Source of the DNA: Streptomyces sp. 1331.2
Lineage (GTDB): Bacteria; Actinomycetota; Actinomycetes; Streptomycetales; Streptomycetaceae
Direction of reading: 5' to 3'
Length of the DNA stretch: 64,000 nt
Assembly: GCF_900199205.1 (NCBI RefSeq)
Contig: NZ_OBMJ01000001.1
Location: 620,001-684,000, forward strand
In this document: one piece after another, positions 33,634 to 44,700 of the stretch
Layout: every line of letters begins with the position of its first letter
Numbering within the stretch: the first letter of the stretch is position 1
Position numbers and translations under genes: made by a program
The notes under the pieces: model-generated
Database searches by the model: none
Told to the model about the DNA's origin: nothing
The model's input: the letters and a program-made list of their open reading frames with translations, nothing else

Positions 33634-35568
33634 ATGCACAACGGCACAGTCCGCAGCATCCTGGCGAAGGCGGGTGTGGTGGCCGTCGCCCTCGTGACCG
33701 TCGGAGCGGCGACGACCGCCGCCGCCGCGAACTCCGCCGACGACACCGGCGTCACCGGTGTCACGTCGGTCGGCAAGCCCCAGCCCAAGCACGGCGGAAC
33801 GGTCCGCATCGCCCAGCGGCCGAACGACAGCCCCAACGTGATCTGGCCGTTCATGGACGTCAACCAGGTCACCTCGATCAACATCGGCGAGTTCCAGCAG
33901 TTCTTCTTCCGCCCGCTGTACTTCGCCGGCCGGGACGACAGGATCGCCATCGACGACGACCTGTCGCCGGCCCAGGCCCCGGTCTGGAGCGAGGACGGAC
34001 GGACCGTCACCATCCGCCTCAAGAACTGGAAGTGGAGCAACGGCGAACGACTCACCGGCCGCGACGTCCAGTTCTGGATCAACATGGCCAAGGCCGAGAA
34101 GGAACACGACGGCTACTACACGCCGCCGATGACCATCGCGGGGACGACGACCAATTACTTCCCGGACAACGTGGTCTCCACCTCGGTCGCCGAGCACGGC
34201 ATCTCGATCACCTTCGACCAGGCCTACAACCGGACCTGGGTGCTGCAGAACGTCCTGACCACGATCACCCCGATGCCCCGGGCCTGGGACGTCACCGGCC
34301 CCGACGGCGCGCGCGGCAGATGTTCGGCGGACGCCGTGGACACCCCGACGCTGAAGGCCGACTGCGACCCGGTCTTCCGCCACCTCAGCGCCGCCTCCGT
34401 CGACAAGAAGACCTTCGCGACCAACCCGCTCTGGCAGATCTCGGACGGCCCCTGGAAGCTCAAGTCCTACGACGCGGCCTCCGGCGCCTACGCCATCGTC
34501 CGCAACAAGGCCTACTCCGGCGTCCACAAGCCGTACCTGGACGAGGTCGACTTCGTCCCGTACAAGAACGCCGAGGCCCAGTACGCGGACCTGCAGGCCG
34601 GCGCGTCGAGCCCGAACGCCCTGCAGATCGGCATCCTGCCCAAGGCCCACGCGGCCCGGTACGACCCGGCCGACCTCCAGGCCGGCAACCCGCTGGCCGG
34701 GCAGGGCTACCACATCGCTCCCCTGACCTACCTGGACTCGATCAGCTACTACCAGCTCAATTTCCGCAGCAGCCGGCACGGAAAGCTGTTCCGGCAGGCC
34801 TACTTCACCAAGGCGCTCCAGGACTCCTACGACCAGCAGGGCGTCATCGACGGCCCCCGCAAGGGCTGGGGCCACCCGACGATCGGCGCCGTGCCGGCAC
34901 TCCCCGAGGGCAACCCGCTGTCGCCCAACGCCCAGCAGCACCGGATGAAGTTCGACCTCGCCGAGGCCCGCAGCCTGATGGCCGCCAACGGCTGGGACCT
35001 GAGCACCACCCCGGCCGTGTGCCGCAACCCGGGGACCGGCCCGGGGCAGTGCGGCGCCGACATCGCCGCCGGCGACAAGGCGGAGTTCGACCTGGACTAC
35101 CAGGCCGGCAACGCCGACCTGCCGGGGATCATGGCCGCCTACCGGACGAACCTCGCCCAGTCGGGGATCTCCGTGAACCTGGCCGAGGTGCCCGTGGACC
35201 ACCTCCAGAGCGAAGCCTCCCTGTGCACCCCGGCCAACCCCGCCGGCTGCGCCTGGGACGCCGCCCTCTACGGCGGCTGGGTCTACTCGCCCCAGCTCTA
35301 CCCGACCGGTGACTCCCTCTTCGCCACCGGCGCCGCGGCGAACGTCTGGGGCTACTCGGACCCGCACCTGGACCAGCTGATCGCCAAGACGATCACCAGC
35401 AACGACATCCAGGACATGTACGCCTACGAGGACTACGTCAACGACCACCAGCCGGTGATCTACACCGACGACATCGTGGCCATCTACGAGGTGGCCGACG
35501 GCCTCCGGATGCCGGTCCAGGACCCCTTCGAGGGCTACCAGCCGGAGTTCTGGTACTACACCAAGTAG
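33634..35568 (+). CDS. Secreted family-5 (oligopeptide/dipeptide type) solute-binding protein without lipobox
   Basis: This 644-residue protein belongs to the SBP_bac_5 family (OppA/DppA). GGTVRIAQRPND starts the mature fold, followed by FRPLYFAGRDDRIAIDDDLS, NGERLTGRDVQFWINMAKAEK (quoted in part) and GPWKLKSYD. The N-terminus is a Sec signal ending in AAAANSA, with no lipobox Cys, so it is predicted to be released and not membrane-anchored. No permease or ATPase gene is near, which is odd for an importer subunit. The ATG at 33634 has GGAAGG 5 bases before it. It may bind a peptide or the pathway product outside the cell; a terminator follows. Confidence 0.85.
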   Translation: MHNGTVRSILAKAGVVAVALVTVGAATTAAAANSADDTGVTGVTSVGKPQPKHGGTVRIAQRPNDSPNVIWPFMDVNQVTSINIGEFQQFFFRPLYFAGRDDRIAIDDDLSPAQAPVWSEDGRTVTIRLKNWKWSNGERLTGRDVQFWINMAKAEKEHDGYYTPPMTIAGTTTNYFPDNVVSTSVAEHGISITFDQAYNRTWVLQNVLTTITPMPRAWDVTGPDGARGRCSADAVDTPTLKADCDPVFRHLSAASVDKKTFATNPLWQISDGPWKLKSYDAASGAYAIVRNKAYSGVHKPYLDEVDFVPYKNAEAQYADLQAGASSPNALQIGILPKAHAARYDPADLQAGNPLAGQGYHIAPLTYLDSISYYQLNFRSSRHGKLFRQAYFTKALQDSYDQQGVIDGPRKGWGHPTIGAVPALPEGNPLSPNAQQHRMKFDLAEARSLMAANGWDLSTTPAVCRNPGTGPGQCGADIAAGDKAEFDLDYQAGNADLPGIMAAYRTNLAQSGISVNLAEVPVDHLQSEASLCTPANPAGCAWDAALYGGWVYSPQLYPTGDSLFATGAAANVWGYSDPHLDQLIAKTITSNDIQDMYAYEDYVNDHQPVIYTDDIVAIYEVADGLRMPVQDPFEGYQPEFWYYTK

Positions 35569-35587
35569 GGCGCGAGAGCAGGAACCG

Positions 35588-35626
35588 GGCCCCTCGCCGG
35601 ACGCCCCGCGCGTCCGGCGAGGGGCC
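35588..35626 (+). terminator. Hairpin terminator after the binding-protein gene
   Basis: A perfect 16-bp inverted repeat (GGCCCCTCGCCGGACG / CGTCCGGCGAGGGGCC) with a 7-nt loop lies 20 bases after the stop codon. Confidence 0.85.
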
Positions 35627-35779
35627 GACCGGTCGTCACGGCCGAGCCCGAGCCCGAGCCTGAGCCCGAGTCGGCGCCTGGGAGCTTTTCCTACGAGTCA
35701 ACATGGTCGCCCGTCGGCCACGTGGCCGAGACAATCCGATCCGCATGGCCGAAACCGCGGACAGAAAGAGTGTGGACAC

Positions 35780-37363
35780 GTGGCGACGACGACTGAAGTT
35801 CCTCCGGCCCCTTCCCAGGACCGCTTAACGGCGGTTCCCGTGCTGTACCGGCGGCCGCTGCTCGCCGTCTCCGCCGGCTTGGGCGTGGTGCTGATGGCCC
35901 TGTCGGGGCGAAACGGCTACCACGTCGACGAGTTGTACAACCGGGCCTCCGGCGGGCACCTGGCCCTGGGGTACGTCGACCAGCCCCCGCTGGTCTCCGT
36001 GATCGCCAAGCTGGAGACCACGCTGTTCGGCGACACCCTGGTCGGGTTCCGCGTGGTGCCGGCGCTGATGGCCTGCCTGGTGGTGTGGGTGGCCGGCCTC
36101 ACCGCCCGCGAACTCGGCGGCGCGCGCGGCGCCCAGCTCTTCGCCGCCGCCGCGTCCGGCGCGACGGTCGTCACGCTCAACGCCGGGCACGTGCTGACCA
36201 CCAACATCCCCGACCTGCTCACCTGGGTCGCCCTGGGCTGGCTGTTCATCCGCCTGCAGCGCACCCGGGACACCCGGCTCTGGCTGGCCATCGGTACGGT
36301 CGCCGGGGTGGGCCTGCTCGCCAAGAACCTCGTGGTGCTGCTGGTCCTCTCGCTGCTGGTGGGCCTGCTGGTGGCCGGGCCGCGGGCGGTCCTGCGCAGC
36401 CGGCACCTGTGGCTGGGGGCCGCGATCGCCGCGGTGTTCGCGGTGCCGATGGTGCTGTGGCAGATCTCGCACGGCTGGCCGGCGGTGGAGATGAGCGACG
36501 CGCTGAAGGTCGCCCTCGGGGACGACTCCCGGGTCGCCTTCGTCCCGTTCCAGGTGATCCTGATCGGCCTGTTCCTCACCCCGGTGTGGGTCGCCGGGCT
36601 GGTGGCGCTGCTGCGCCGCCCGGCGTGGCGGGACTTCCGGTTCGTCGGCGTCGGCTACCTGTTCCTGGTGGTGCTGCTGCTCGCCATCGGCGGCAAGCCC
36701 GAGTACACCGGCGGTCTGCCGCTGGTGCTGCTGGCGGCCGGCTCCGTCGCGACGGTCGACTGGGCGAAGACCCGGGTCCGCCGCTCGCTCGCCGGCACCG
36801 CCCTGGTGGCCAACCTGGTGCTCTCCTCCGTGCTGATGCTCCCGGTGCTGCCCATCGCGGTGTACGGGTCGAACCCGGTGCTGAAGTCGCTCGGGGTCTT
36901 CCAGCTCGACCAGTCGCGCTGGCCGCAGCTGGCCGAGGAGGTCGCCGCCGTCAACCGCTCGCTCTCCCCGCAGGACCGCGAGCACGCCGTCGTCTACGCC
37001 AACCACTACGGCCTGGCGGGCGCCCTGGACAAGTTCGGCCCGCAGAACGGCCTGCCGCAGGTCTACAGCGGACACAACTCCTACGCCGACTTCGGCACCC
37101 CCGGCGACGACAAGAACGTGGTCATCGCGGTCGGCGTGAACCGCGACCAGTTCTCGGCCCTGTTCGAGAGCTGCGACTCCGTCGGCAAGTTCGAGACGGA
37201 CCTGCCCGTCGCGGACAAGGACACCCCGTTCCTGGTCTGCCACAACCCCCGCGAGCCCTGGGCCAAGCTGTGGCCCAAGCTCACCTGGATCGGCTTCAGC
37301 TGCCCGTACACGGCCGAGGCCATCACCGCCAAGAGCGAGAAGGGCTGCTCGCTGACCGACTGA
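35780..37363 (+). CDS. GT39/PMT-type membrane glycosyltransferase
   Basis: This 527-residue multi-spanning membrane protein belongs to the dolichyl-phosphate-mannose/ArnT-like family. The first loop carries acidic residues in GYHVDELYN (DE about 49-50), and YVDQPPL is typical. About 11 membrane segments follow, then a soluble C-terminal domain (about 370-527) with VVYANHYGLAGALDKFG and four cysteines. It should move a sugar from a lipid-phosphate donor to a protein or lipid outside the membrane. The GTG at 35780 has only a weak site (AGTGTGG). It is a single gene between two terminators, so a role in the flanking clusters is doubtful. Confidence 0.85.
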   Translation: MATTTEVPPAPSQDRLTAVPVLYRRPLLAVSAGLGVVLMALSGRNGYHVDELYNRASGGHLALGYVDQPPLVSVIAKLETTLFGDTLVGFRVVPALMACLVVWVAGLTARELGGARGAQLFAAAASGATVVTLNAGHVLTTNIPDLLTWVALGWLFIRLQRTRDTRLWLAIGTVAGVGLLAKNLVVLLVLSLLVGLLVAGPRAVLRSRHLWLGAAIAAVFAVPMVLWQISHGWPAVEMSDALKVALGDDSRVAFVPFQVILIGLFLTPVWVAGLVALLRRPAWRDFRFVGVGYLFLVVLLLAIGGKPEYTGGLPLVLLAAGSVATVDWAKTRVRRSLAGTALVANLVLSSVLMLPVLPIAVYGSNPVLKSLGVFQLDQSRWPQLAEEVAAVNRSLSPQDREHAVVYANHYGLAGALDKFGPQNGLPQVYSGHNSYADFGTPGDDKNVVIAVGVNRDQFSALFESCDSVGKFETDLPVADKDTPFLVCHNPREPWAKLWPKLTWIGFSCPYTAEAITAKSEKGCSLTD

Positions 37364-37383
37364 GCGGGCCTGTCCCCGACACG

Positions 37384-37429
37384 ACCGTGGCCCCTGTCCC
37401 TCACCGGTGTGAGGGACAGGGGCCACGGT
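37384..37429. terminator. Bidirectional hairpin between glycosyltransferase and MFS genes
   Basis: A perfect 21-bp stem with a CGGT loop separates two convergent genes; bases after the stem include CTTG. It should stop both the glycosyltransferase transcript and the leftward NRPS operon. Confidence 0.9.
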
Positions 37430-37450
37430 CTTGCCCGGGTGCTCGGTACC

Positions 37451-38707
37451 TCACTTCAACGTGGGGAACCGCCGCAGCTTGGGGCTCAGGGTGGTGCCGA
37501 CCGCGACGACGGCCAGGCAGGCGCAGCAGATCAACAGACTGCGCCGGCTGCTCCCGCCCGACATCAGCAGCCCGCCCGCGAGCGGGCCGACCGCGCCGGC
37601 GCCGCCCGCGAACAGCCCGACCACACCGCTGAGTCGGCCGCGCAGCTCGTCGGGGGCGACCGTCAGCTGGTAGGTCATGACCGTGGTGAACGCGGTGGGG
37701 ATCAGGAAGGCGATCCCGCCGAGCACCACACCGGTCGGCACCCCGGCCGGTACCAGGGCCAGCAGCAGCGTCAGCGCCGCCGCGGTCCAGGGGAAGCCCA
37801 GGATGACGGCGGGCGCGGGCAGGGCGGCGTGCAGTCGGCCCGCGACCGCGGCGCCCAGCAGGCCGCCGATGCCGAACCCGGTCATCATCACGCCCAGTTG
37901 GCCGGGGGCCAGGTCGCCCTCGCCGGACCTCGCCAGCACGATGATGATCAGCGCGGAGATGACCAGCTCGCAGCCCATCAGCCAGACCAGCGTCGGCCGG
38001 ATCACCGGGTGCCCCAGCACCCACCGGAACCCGTCGGCGAGCAGGCCCGCCTTCTCGGGCTCCTCCGCGCTCTCGGACTCCCCCGCCGGCACCGGCCGCG
38101 GAAGGCGGAGGAAGCAGAGCACCACGCAGGACGCCACCAGCAGCCCGACGGCGACCGCGAACGGCGCCATCCGGTCGACGGCGAACAGGAAGCCCGCGCC
38201 CGCCGGGCCCAGCAGCGTGGCGATGTAGCGGCGCGCGGTGTTGCGCGCCACCGCCTGCGACAGCTGCTCCTCGGGGACGACCTGCGGCAGCGCGGCGTGC
38301 TCCGCCGGGTCGAAGGCCGCGCCCAGCAGCCCCTCCGCCACCGCGACCGCGAGCAGGTGCGCCAGGGAGAAGTGGCCGGCGTACAGGGCGATCGCCAGAC
38401 TCGCCATCGCCACCGCCCGGGCGCACTGGCACACCAGCATGACCCGCTTGCGGTCGAAGCGGTCCACCAGCACGCCCGCCGGGACGTTGGCCGCCATGTG
38501 CGCGGCCGCGATGACGGCGGAGACGGCCCCCATCCGGGCCGCGGAGCCGGTCGCCGCCAGCACCGTCAGCGGGAACGCGATCAGGCAGAGCTGGCTGACC
38601 AGTTCGGACACCAGCTGGCTGCCCCACAGCACGTGGTAGTTCCGGTTCCGCGACAGCGGCGGCAGCGCCGCCGCCGTCACGGAACCGGTGTTCAGCTCGA
38701 CGGTCAT
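37451..38707 (-). CDS. MFS exporter of the NRPS cluster
   Basis: This 418-residue major-facilitator protein is of the enterobactin-exporter-like/DHA3 type: [25 protein letters not shown] (quoted in part) in helix 1, [14 protein letters not shown] as motif A and a charged mid loop [15 protein letters not shown]. Its ATG overlaps the NRPS stop (ATGA), so it is translated with the synthetase. Export of the peptide is inferred. A second exporter, an ABC type, lies at the other side of the NRPS genes. Confidence 0.88.
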   Translation of the reverse strand: MTVELNTGSVTAAALPPLSRNRNYHVLWGSQLVSELVSQLCLIAFPLTVLAATGSAARMGAVSAVIAAAHMAANVPAGVLVDRFDRKRVMLVCQCARAVAMASLAIALYAGHFSLAHLLAVAVAEGLLGAAFDPAEHAALPQVVPEEQLSQAVARNTARRYIATLLGPAGAGFLFAVDRMAPFAVAVGLLVASCVVLCFLRLPRPVPAGESESAEEPEKAGLLADGFRWVLGHPVIRPTLVWLMGCELVISALIIIVLARSGEGDLAPGQLGVMMTGFGIGGLLGAAVAGRLHAALPAPAVILGFPWTAAALTLLLALVPAGVPTGVVLGGIAFLIPTAFTTVMTYQLTVAPDELRGRLSGVVGLFAGGAGAVGPLAGGLLMSGGSSRRSLLICCACLAVVAVGTTLSPKLRRFPTLK

Positions 38708-41700
38708 CCGGCCGTCGTCCCGGTGCGCCCGAGCAGCCGGCCCGCGAGCTGGAGCGCCGTGACCCGGCCCGTCCCGGGGTCGCGGACGAACCGGCCGGTG
38801 CCCGGCACCCCGCCGCCGCCTCCGGTGGTGAACCTCAGGTCGGCGTAGCAGGTCAGGGTGGAGCGCGGCCCGTGGCCGACGGACAGGGTGAGCCCGTCGG
38901 GGCCCGCCTCGACCAGGCAGTCCCAGTCGCCGTTGGCGTACCCGCCCGCGCACTCGGCCGGGCCGGCGACGGGCGCTCCCGGGTCGGTGAGCTCCCGCAG
39001 CGAGTGGTTGGCCACCGGGAGCCCGGCGGCGCCGAGTTCGGCGAGCAGGTCCTCCCAGAGCCCGGCCCCGGTGCCGGCGTTGGTGGTGAGCGCCACCGCC
39101 GTCCCGGTCGCCGGGTCGAAGCGCAGGTGGGACCAGGTGCCGTCACCGCTGCCGTCGTGCCCGTGCCAGTCCCCGCCGGTGCCGCGGAAGACGGCCCAGC
39201 CGAGCCCCCAGCCGTCGGCGAGGCCGAACGGCCCGACGGCGAGCCCGCCGGTCAGGTCGCGGAGCATCGCCTCGGCGGCCGCCGGGTCGAGCACCGCGGA
39301 CGCGGTCCGGTGGTGCACGCCGGCCAGCCGCACCAGGTCGGCCGCGCTGGCCGCCAGGCCCGCGGCGGGGTCGTCGATCGGGGTGAAGGACTGCTCGGGC
39401 ACGGTCAGGAGAGCACCGTCCTGCGCCCCGCTGCCCTGGAGCACGTGGCCCTGGGCCACCGGCCGCTCCCCCGGCTGCCCGTTGGAGGCGGCCGTGATCC
39501 CGAGCGGGCTCAGCAGCAGCGACTCCACGGCCGTCCGCCAGTCCGTGCCGGTCAGCACCTCGATCAGCCGGCCCGCGAGCACGTAGCCGAGGTCGGAGTA
39601 CGAGAAGGCGGTGCCCGGCTGGTGCAGCACGGCGCTCTCGCCGCAGTGCTTCTCGACCCAGGTGCGCCGGTCGGCGCTCGGCACCCGCTCCTCGATCGCG
39701 GCGACCAGCCCACCGGTGTGGCTGAGGGCCTGGCGCGCCGTCACCCGGCCGACCGGGCCGGCCGCGGAGAGCTCGGGCAGGTAGGCGCCGATCGGGGCGT
39801 CGAGGTCGAGCCGCCCGTCGGCCGCCAGCTGCTGCACGAGCAGCGCGGTCACCGGCTTGGTGAGGGAGGCGATGGGGAACGCGGTGTCGGTGGTGACGGG
39901 CAGGCCGCTCCCGGCCACCCGCTCCCCCGTCTCGACGGTGAGCAGACGGCCGTCGTGGCGCACGGCGAGCTGCGCGCCCGGCACTCGGTGCGCACGCGCC
40001 AGCTCGGCGAGCCGGGCGGCCAGGAACTCGCCGCTGAGGGCAGGCGCCCCGGCGTATCCGGGCGCCTCGGTCCGCGCCGGCCGCCCGGCGACGGGCTGCT
40101 CGGCGGCAACGGGCTCCGTGGCACGGGGCTCCGTGACGGCCGGCGAGACAGCAGTCGGCTCGGCGACCGCCGCCAGGCGCTCGATGGTCGGGTGCGCGAA
40201 CAGGTCCTTCGGCACCAGGTGCCAGCCGGCCCGCCGGGCGCGGTAGACCACCTGGACGCTCAGCACCGAGTTCCCGCCGAGGTCGAAGAAGTCGCCGGTC
40301 ACGTCGATGGTGTCGACCGGGCGGCCGAGCACGTCCGCCCAGATCGCGGCCAGCGCGGCCTCCGTCGCGTCACGCGGGGCGACCCGGGGCGCGTCGGTGT
40401 CGGCCACCGTGCCCGGGGCGGGCAGCGCCCGCCGGTCGACCTTGCCGCTGGGCGTCAGCGGGAAGGCGTCCAGCTCCACGAAGAACGCGGGCACCATGTA
40501 CGCCGGCAGCTGCCGCGCCAGGTGCGCCTTCAGCTCCGCGGCTGCCACGCCGGGAGAACCGGCCGGCACGAAGTAGGCCGCCAACTGCCTGTCGCCGGGC
40601 CGGTCCTCGCGCGCCACCACGACGGCCGAGCCGACCTCGGGGTGGCCGTCCAGCACCGTCTCGATCTCGCCGAGCTCGATCCGGAAGCCGCGGATCTTGA
40701 CCTGGTCGTCGGCGCGGCCGACGAACTCCAGGACACCGTCGGCCTTCCAGCGGACCACGTCGCCGGTGCGGTACATCCGCTCCCCGGCCGGCCCGTAGGG
40801 GTCGGCGACGAAGCGGCCGGCGGTCAGGTCGGGGCGGTTGGCGTAGCCGCGCGCCACGCCGTCACCGGCGATGTACAGCTCGCCCGGCACGCCGGGCGGG
40901 ACCGGCTGGAGGCCGGCGTCGAGCACGTACACCCGGGTGTTGGCGATCGGCCGGCCGATCGGCGGCGCACCGGTGGCGCCGCGGGTCAGCTCGGCGGCGG
41001 TCGACCAGATCGTGGTCTCGGTCGGCCCGTACACGTTGGTCACCGACGGCGATCCGGCGGTCAGCGCCTCGGCCAGCTCGGTGGGCAGCGCCTCGCCGCC
41101 GACGAGCACCCGGATGCGGGCGAGCACGTCCGGGGCGCCCTCGGCCACGCCGCGCCACAGGCTCGGCGTCGCCTGGACGACCGTGACGCCCTCGGCGTCG
41201 ACGACCCGGCGCAGCTCCTCCGGGTCGTGCACCAGCTCCTTGTCCCCCAGCACCACGGCCGCACCGCTGACCAGCGGCACGAACAGCTCCAGGTGCGCGA
41301 TGTCGAACCCGACGGTCGTCACGGCCAGCAGCCGGTCCGCGGGGGTCATCGCGGTGCGCTCCCGCATGTCCAGCACGAAGTTGCGCAGGTTGCCGCGGGT
41401 GACCACGACGCCCTTGGGCTTGCCGGTGGAGCCGGAGGTGTAGAGCGTGTAGGCCGCGTTGTCGGGGCTCGACGCCGCGGCCGGTTCCGGCCTGGTCGCC
41501 GGGCGGGCCGCCAGCGCGGCGATCACCTCGGGGTCGGTGAGCGCGAGGGCGGGAGTGCCCTCGGGCAGGTCGAGGACGGCCGTCTCGCCGGTCAGGGCCA
41601 GCACCGGCGCCGCGTCCTGCACCATGAAGGCCAGGCGTTCGCGCGGGTGGTCCAGGTCCAGCGGCAGGTAGGCCGCGCCCGTCTTGAGCACCGCCAGCAT

Positions 41701-44700
41701 GGCCACCAGCAGGTCGGGCGTGCGCGGGCAGGCCAGGGCGACGATCTGTTCGGGGCGCAGCCCGTGCGCCAGCAGGTGGTGGGCGAGGCGGTTGGCGCGG
41801 GCGTCCAGTTCGGCGTAGCTGAGCCTGGTGTCCCCGTGCACGAGGGCGGTGCCCTCCGGGGTGGCCGCGGCCTGCTGTTCGAACAGCTCGATGGTGGTGG
41901 CCTGGCCGGTCTCGCGGCCGGTGGCGTTCCACTCGTCCAGCAGGACGGTCCGCTCGGCGGCGGGCAGCAGCGGCAGCCGGGCGATCGGGGCTTCCGCGTG
42001 GTCGGCGAAGGCGTCCAGCAGGGTGGCCAGGCGGTCGGCGATCCGCTCCACGGTGTCCGCGTCGAACAGGCGCGGGTCGTAGCCGAGGCGCAGGTGCAGT
42101 TCGTCGGTGGTGTAGGCGGTGAGGGTGAGCGCGTAGTTGGTCTCCTCCGCGCCGTTGCTCTCGCGCACCACGAGGCCGTGCCGGGCGGGCGCGTCGCGGT
42201 CGTACGGGAAGCTCTCGAAGATGACGATGCTGTCGAACAGGTCCGAGTCGCGCGGCACTTCGCTCCAGCCGCGCACCTGGGCCAGCGACACGTGCTCGAA
42301 CTGGCGGGTCTCGACCTGCTCGTCCTGCATCCGCCGCAGCCAGGACACCAGGTCGAGGCCGCTGTCCACGGTGGTCCGCACCGGCAGGGTGTTGATGAAC
42401 AGGCCGACGATCTCGTCCGCGCCCGCGAGTTCGGCGGGCCGGCCGGAGACCGTCGCGCCGAAGCAGACGTCGTGCTCGCCGCTGTGCCGCGCGAGCAGCA
42501 GTGCCCAGGCTCCCTGCACCACGCTGTTCACCGTCAGGCGGGCGCCCTTGGCGAACTCGTAGAGCCGGCGGGAGCGTTCGGCGGGCAGCCGCAGGTTGAC
42601 GTCGCGCGAGGAGCGCGCGCCGTGCGCGGTGGAGGGCACCCGGTCGTACGGCAGCGGGGTGGCCGCCGCGAAGCCCGCCATGGTGCGGCGCCAGTGCGCC
42701 TCGGCGGCGGCGTCGTCCTGTTCGGCCAGCCACTGGACGTAGTCCCGGTAGGGGCGGCGCGGCTTGGGCGCCGGGGTGGGCGCGCCGCCGAGCGCGGCGT
42801 GCTCCTCGAACACCTGGTTCAGCGCGTCGGCGAAGCTCCAGCCGTCCAGCAGCAGGTGGTGGGTGGACCAGTAGACCTGGACGCTGTCCGCCGACAGCCG
42901 GGCGATGGTCAGCCGCATCAGCGGCGCCTCGGCGAGGTCGACCTCCAGCGCGGGCAGGCTCTCCCACAGCTCCTGCGCGCGGGCCTGCTGCTCCTGCGCG
43001 GACAGGCCGCTCCAGTCCAGGTGGGTCACGGGCAGCCGGACGTCGCGGCGGACGACCTGCAGCGGGACGTCCACGTCGGCCCCGACCACGGCGGTGCGCA
43101 GGATCGGGGTGCGGTCGACCACGCGCTGGAAGGCCTCGGCGAGGCGCTGCGGATCGGCGACGCCGTCCAGCACGGCGCCGAAGTGCGTGAGGTAGACGTC
43201 GCCGTCGCCGCCGAGCGAGTGGAACAGCATGCCGCTCTGCATCGGGGTGAGCGGGTAGACGTCCTCGACCGAGCGGCCGTCGCCGGCGATCCGGTCCACC
43301 GCGGCCTGGTCCAGCCCGGCCAGCGGGAAGTCCGACGGGGTGCACCCGCCGGCGCCGGGCCGGGCGCAGTGCTCGACGATCTGCTCCAGCGCCGCGAGGA
43401 AGGCCTCGGCGAGCCGGGCGACCGTCTCCTCGTGGTGGACGTTGCCGGAGTACTCCCAGCCGAACTCCAGCTCGCCGTCGCGGACCATGCCGGTGACCTC
43501 GATCAGGCACTGCCGGGCCTGCTCGGGGCTGCGGTCGGGCACGCCCGGGTTCTCGCACCAGCCGCGGACGAGGCCTTCCTCGCCGCTGCCGGCGTCGAAG
43601 CGGCCGTGGTAGTTGAAGCCGACCTGGCACTGCCGGCCCCGGCCCAGGGCGCCGGCCTCGCCGAGGTAGCGCAGGGCGCCGTAGCCCAGACCGCGGGAGG
43701 GCACGGTGCGCAGCTGCTCCTTGACGGACTTCAGGGTGGCGCCCCAGTCGTCGCCCTCGGGCAGCTCCAGCGCCACCGGGAACACGGTGGTGAACCAGCC
43801 GACGGTGCGCGAGAGGTCGACGTCGTCGAACAGGTCCTCGCGTCCGTGGCCCTCCAGCTCGACCGGCACGGTGCCGCCGGCCCAGTCGCGCAGCACCCGG
43901 GCGAGGGCGCTCAGCAGCACGTCGTTGACCTGCGTGCGGTACGCCTCCGGCACCTTGCGCAGCAGGGCGTCGGTGCGTTCGGCGCTCAGGCGCCGGGTCA
44001 GGGTCCGGGCGGAGCCGGCGGTGTTGTCGCCCTGGAGGTCGACCGGCAGTGCGGCCGCGGTCGCGGTGGCCTTCTCGACGCCGGTCCAGTACTCCAGTTC
44101 GGTGTCGAAGCCGCCGTCGGCCACCAGGGCGGTGAGGCGCTGCGACCAGTCCCGGAAGGAGGTGGACTTGGGGCCCAGGTCGATCTTCCGGCCGAGGGCG
44201 GCCTGCCGGTGCCCGGTGTCCAGGTCGGCCATGATGACCCGCCAGGAGACGGCGTCCACGACGTAGTGGTGGGCGGCCATGAACAGGCGGGGGGCCCGGC
44301 CGGCGCCGAGGGTGAAGAGCACGCCCCGGAACAGCGGGCCGGTGCGGATGTCGAAGCCGGTCTGCACGGCGGTGACCGCCGCGCGCAGCGCCTCGTCCCG
44401 GGCGGTGTCGTCGAGGCCGGACAGGTCGACGACGTCCAGCGGGGCGTTGTCGGCCGTGGTGGCCTCGGCGGCGTCGTTGCGCTGGCGCCACACCCCGCCG
44501 ACCCGTTCGGCCCTGATCCGCAGGATGTCGTGGTGGTCGAGCACGGCGGCGAAGGCGGCGCTCAGCGCGGCGGCGTCGACCTCGGGGTCCAGTTCGAGGA
44601 ACAGGGACTGGTTGAAGTGGCCGGGTGCGTCGGGGAACTCCTCGAAGTACCAGTGCTGGACGGGCGTCAGCGGCACCGGGCCGACCACCGGGCCCTGTTC

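Noticed and set aside
35642-35672. GAGCCC hexamer repeats between the terminator and the glycosyltransferase
   Set aside because: Short imperfect low-complexity repeat; no sign of function.
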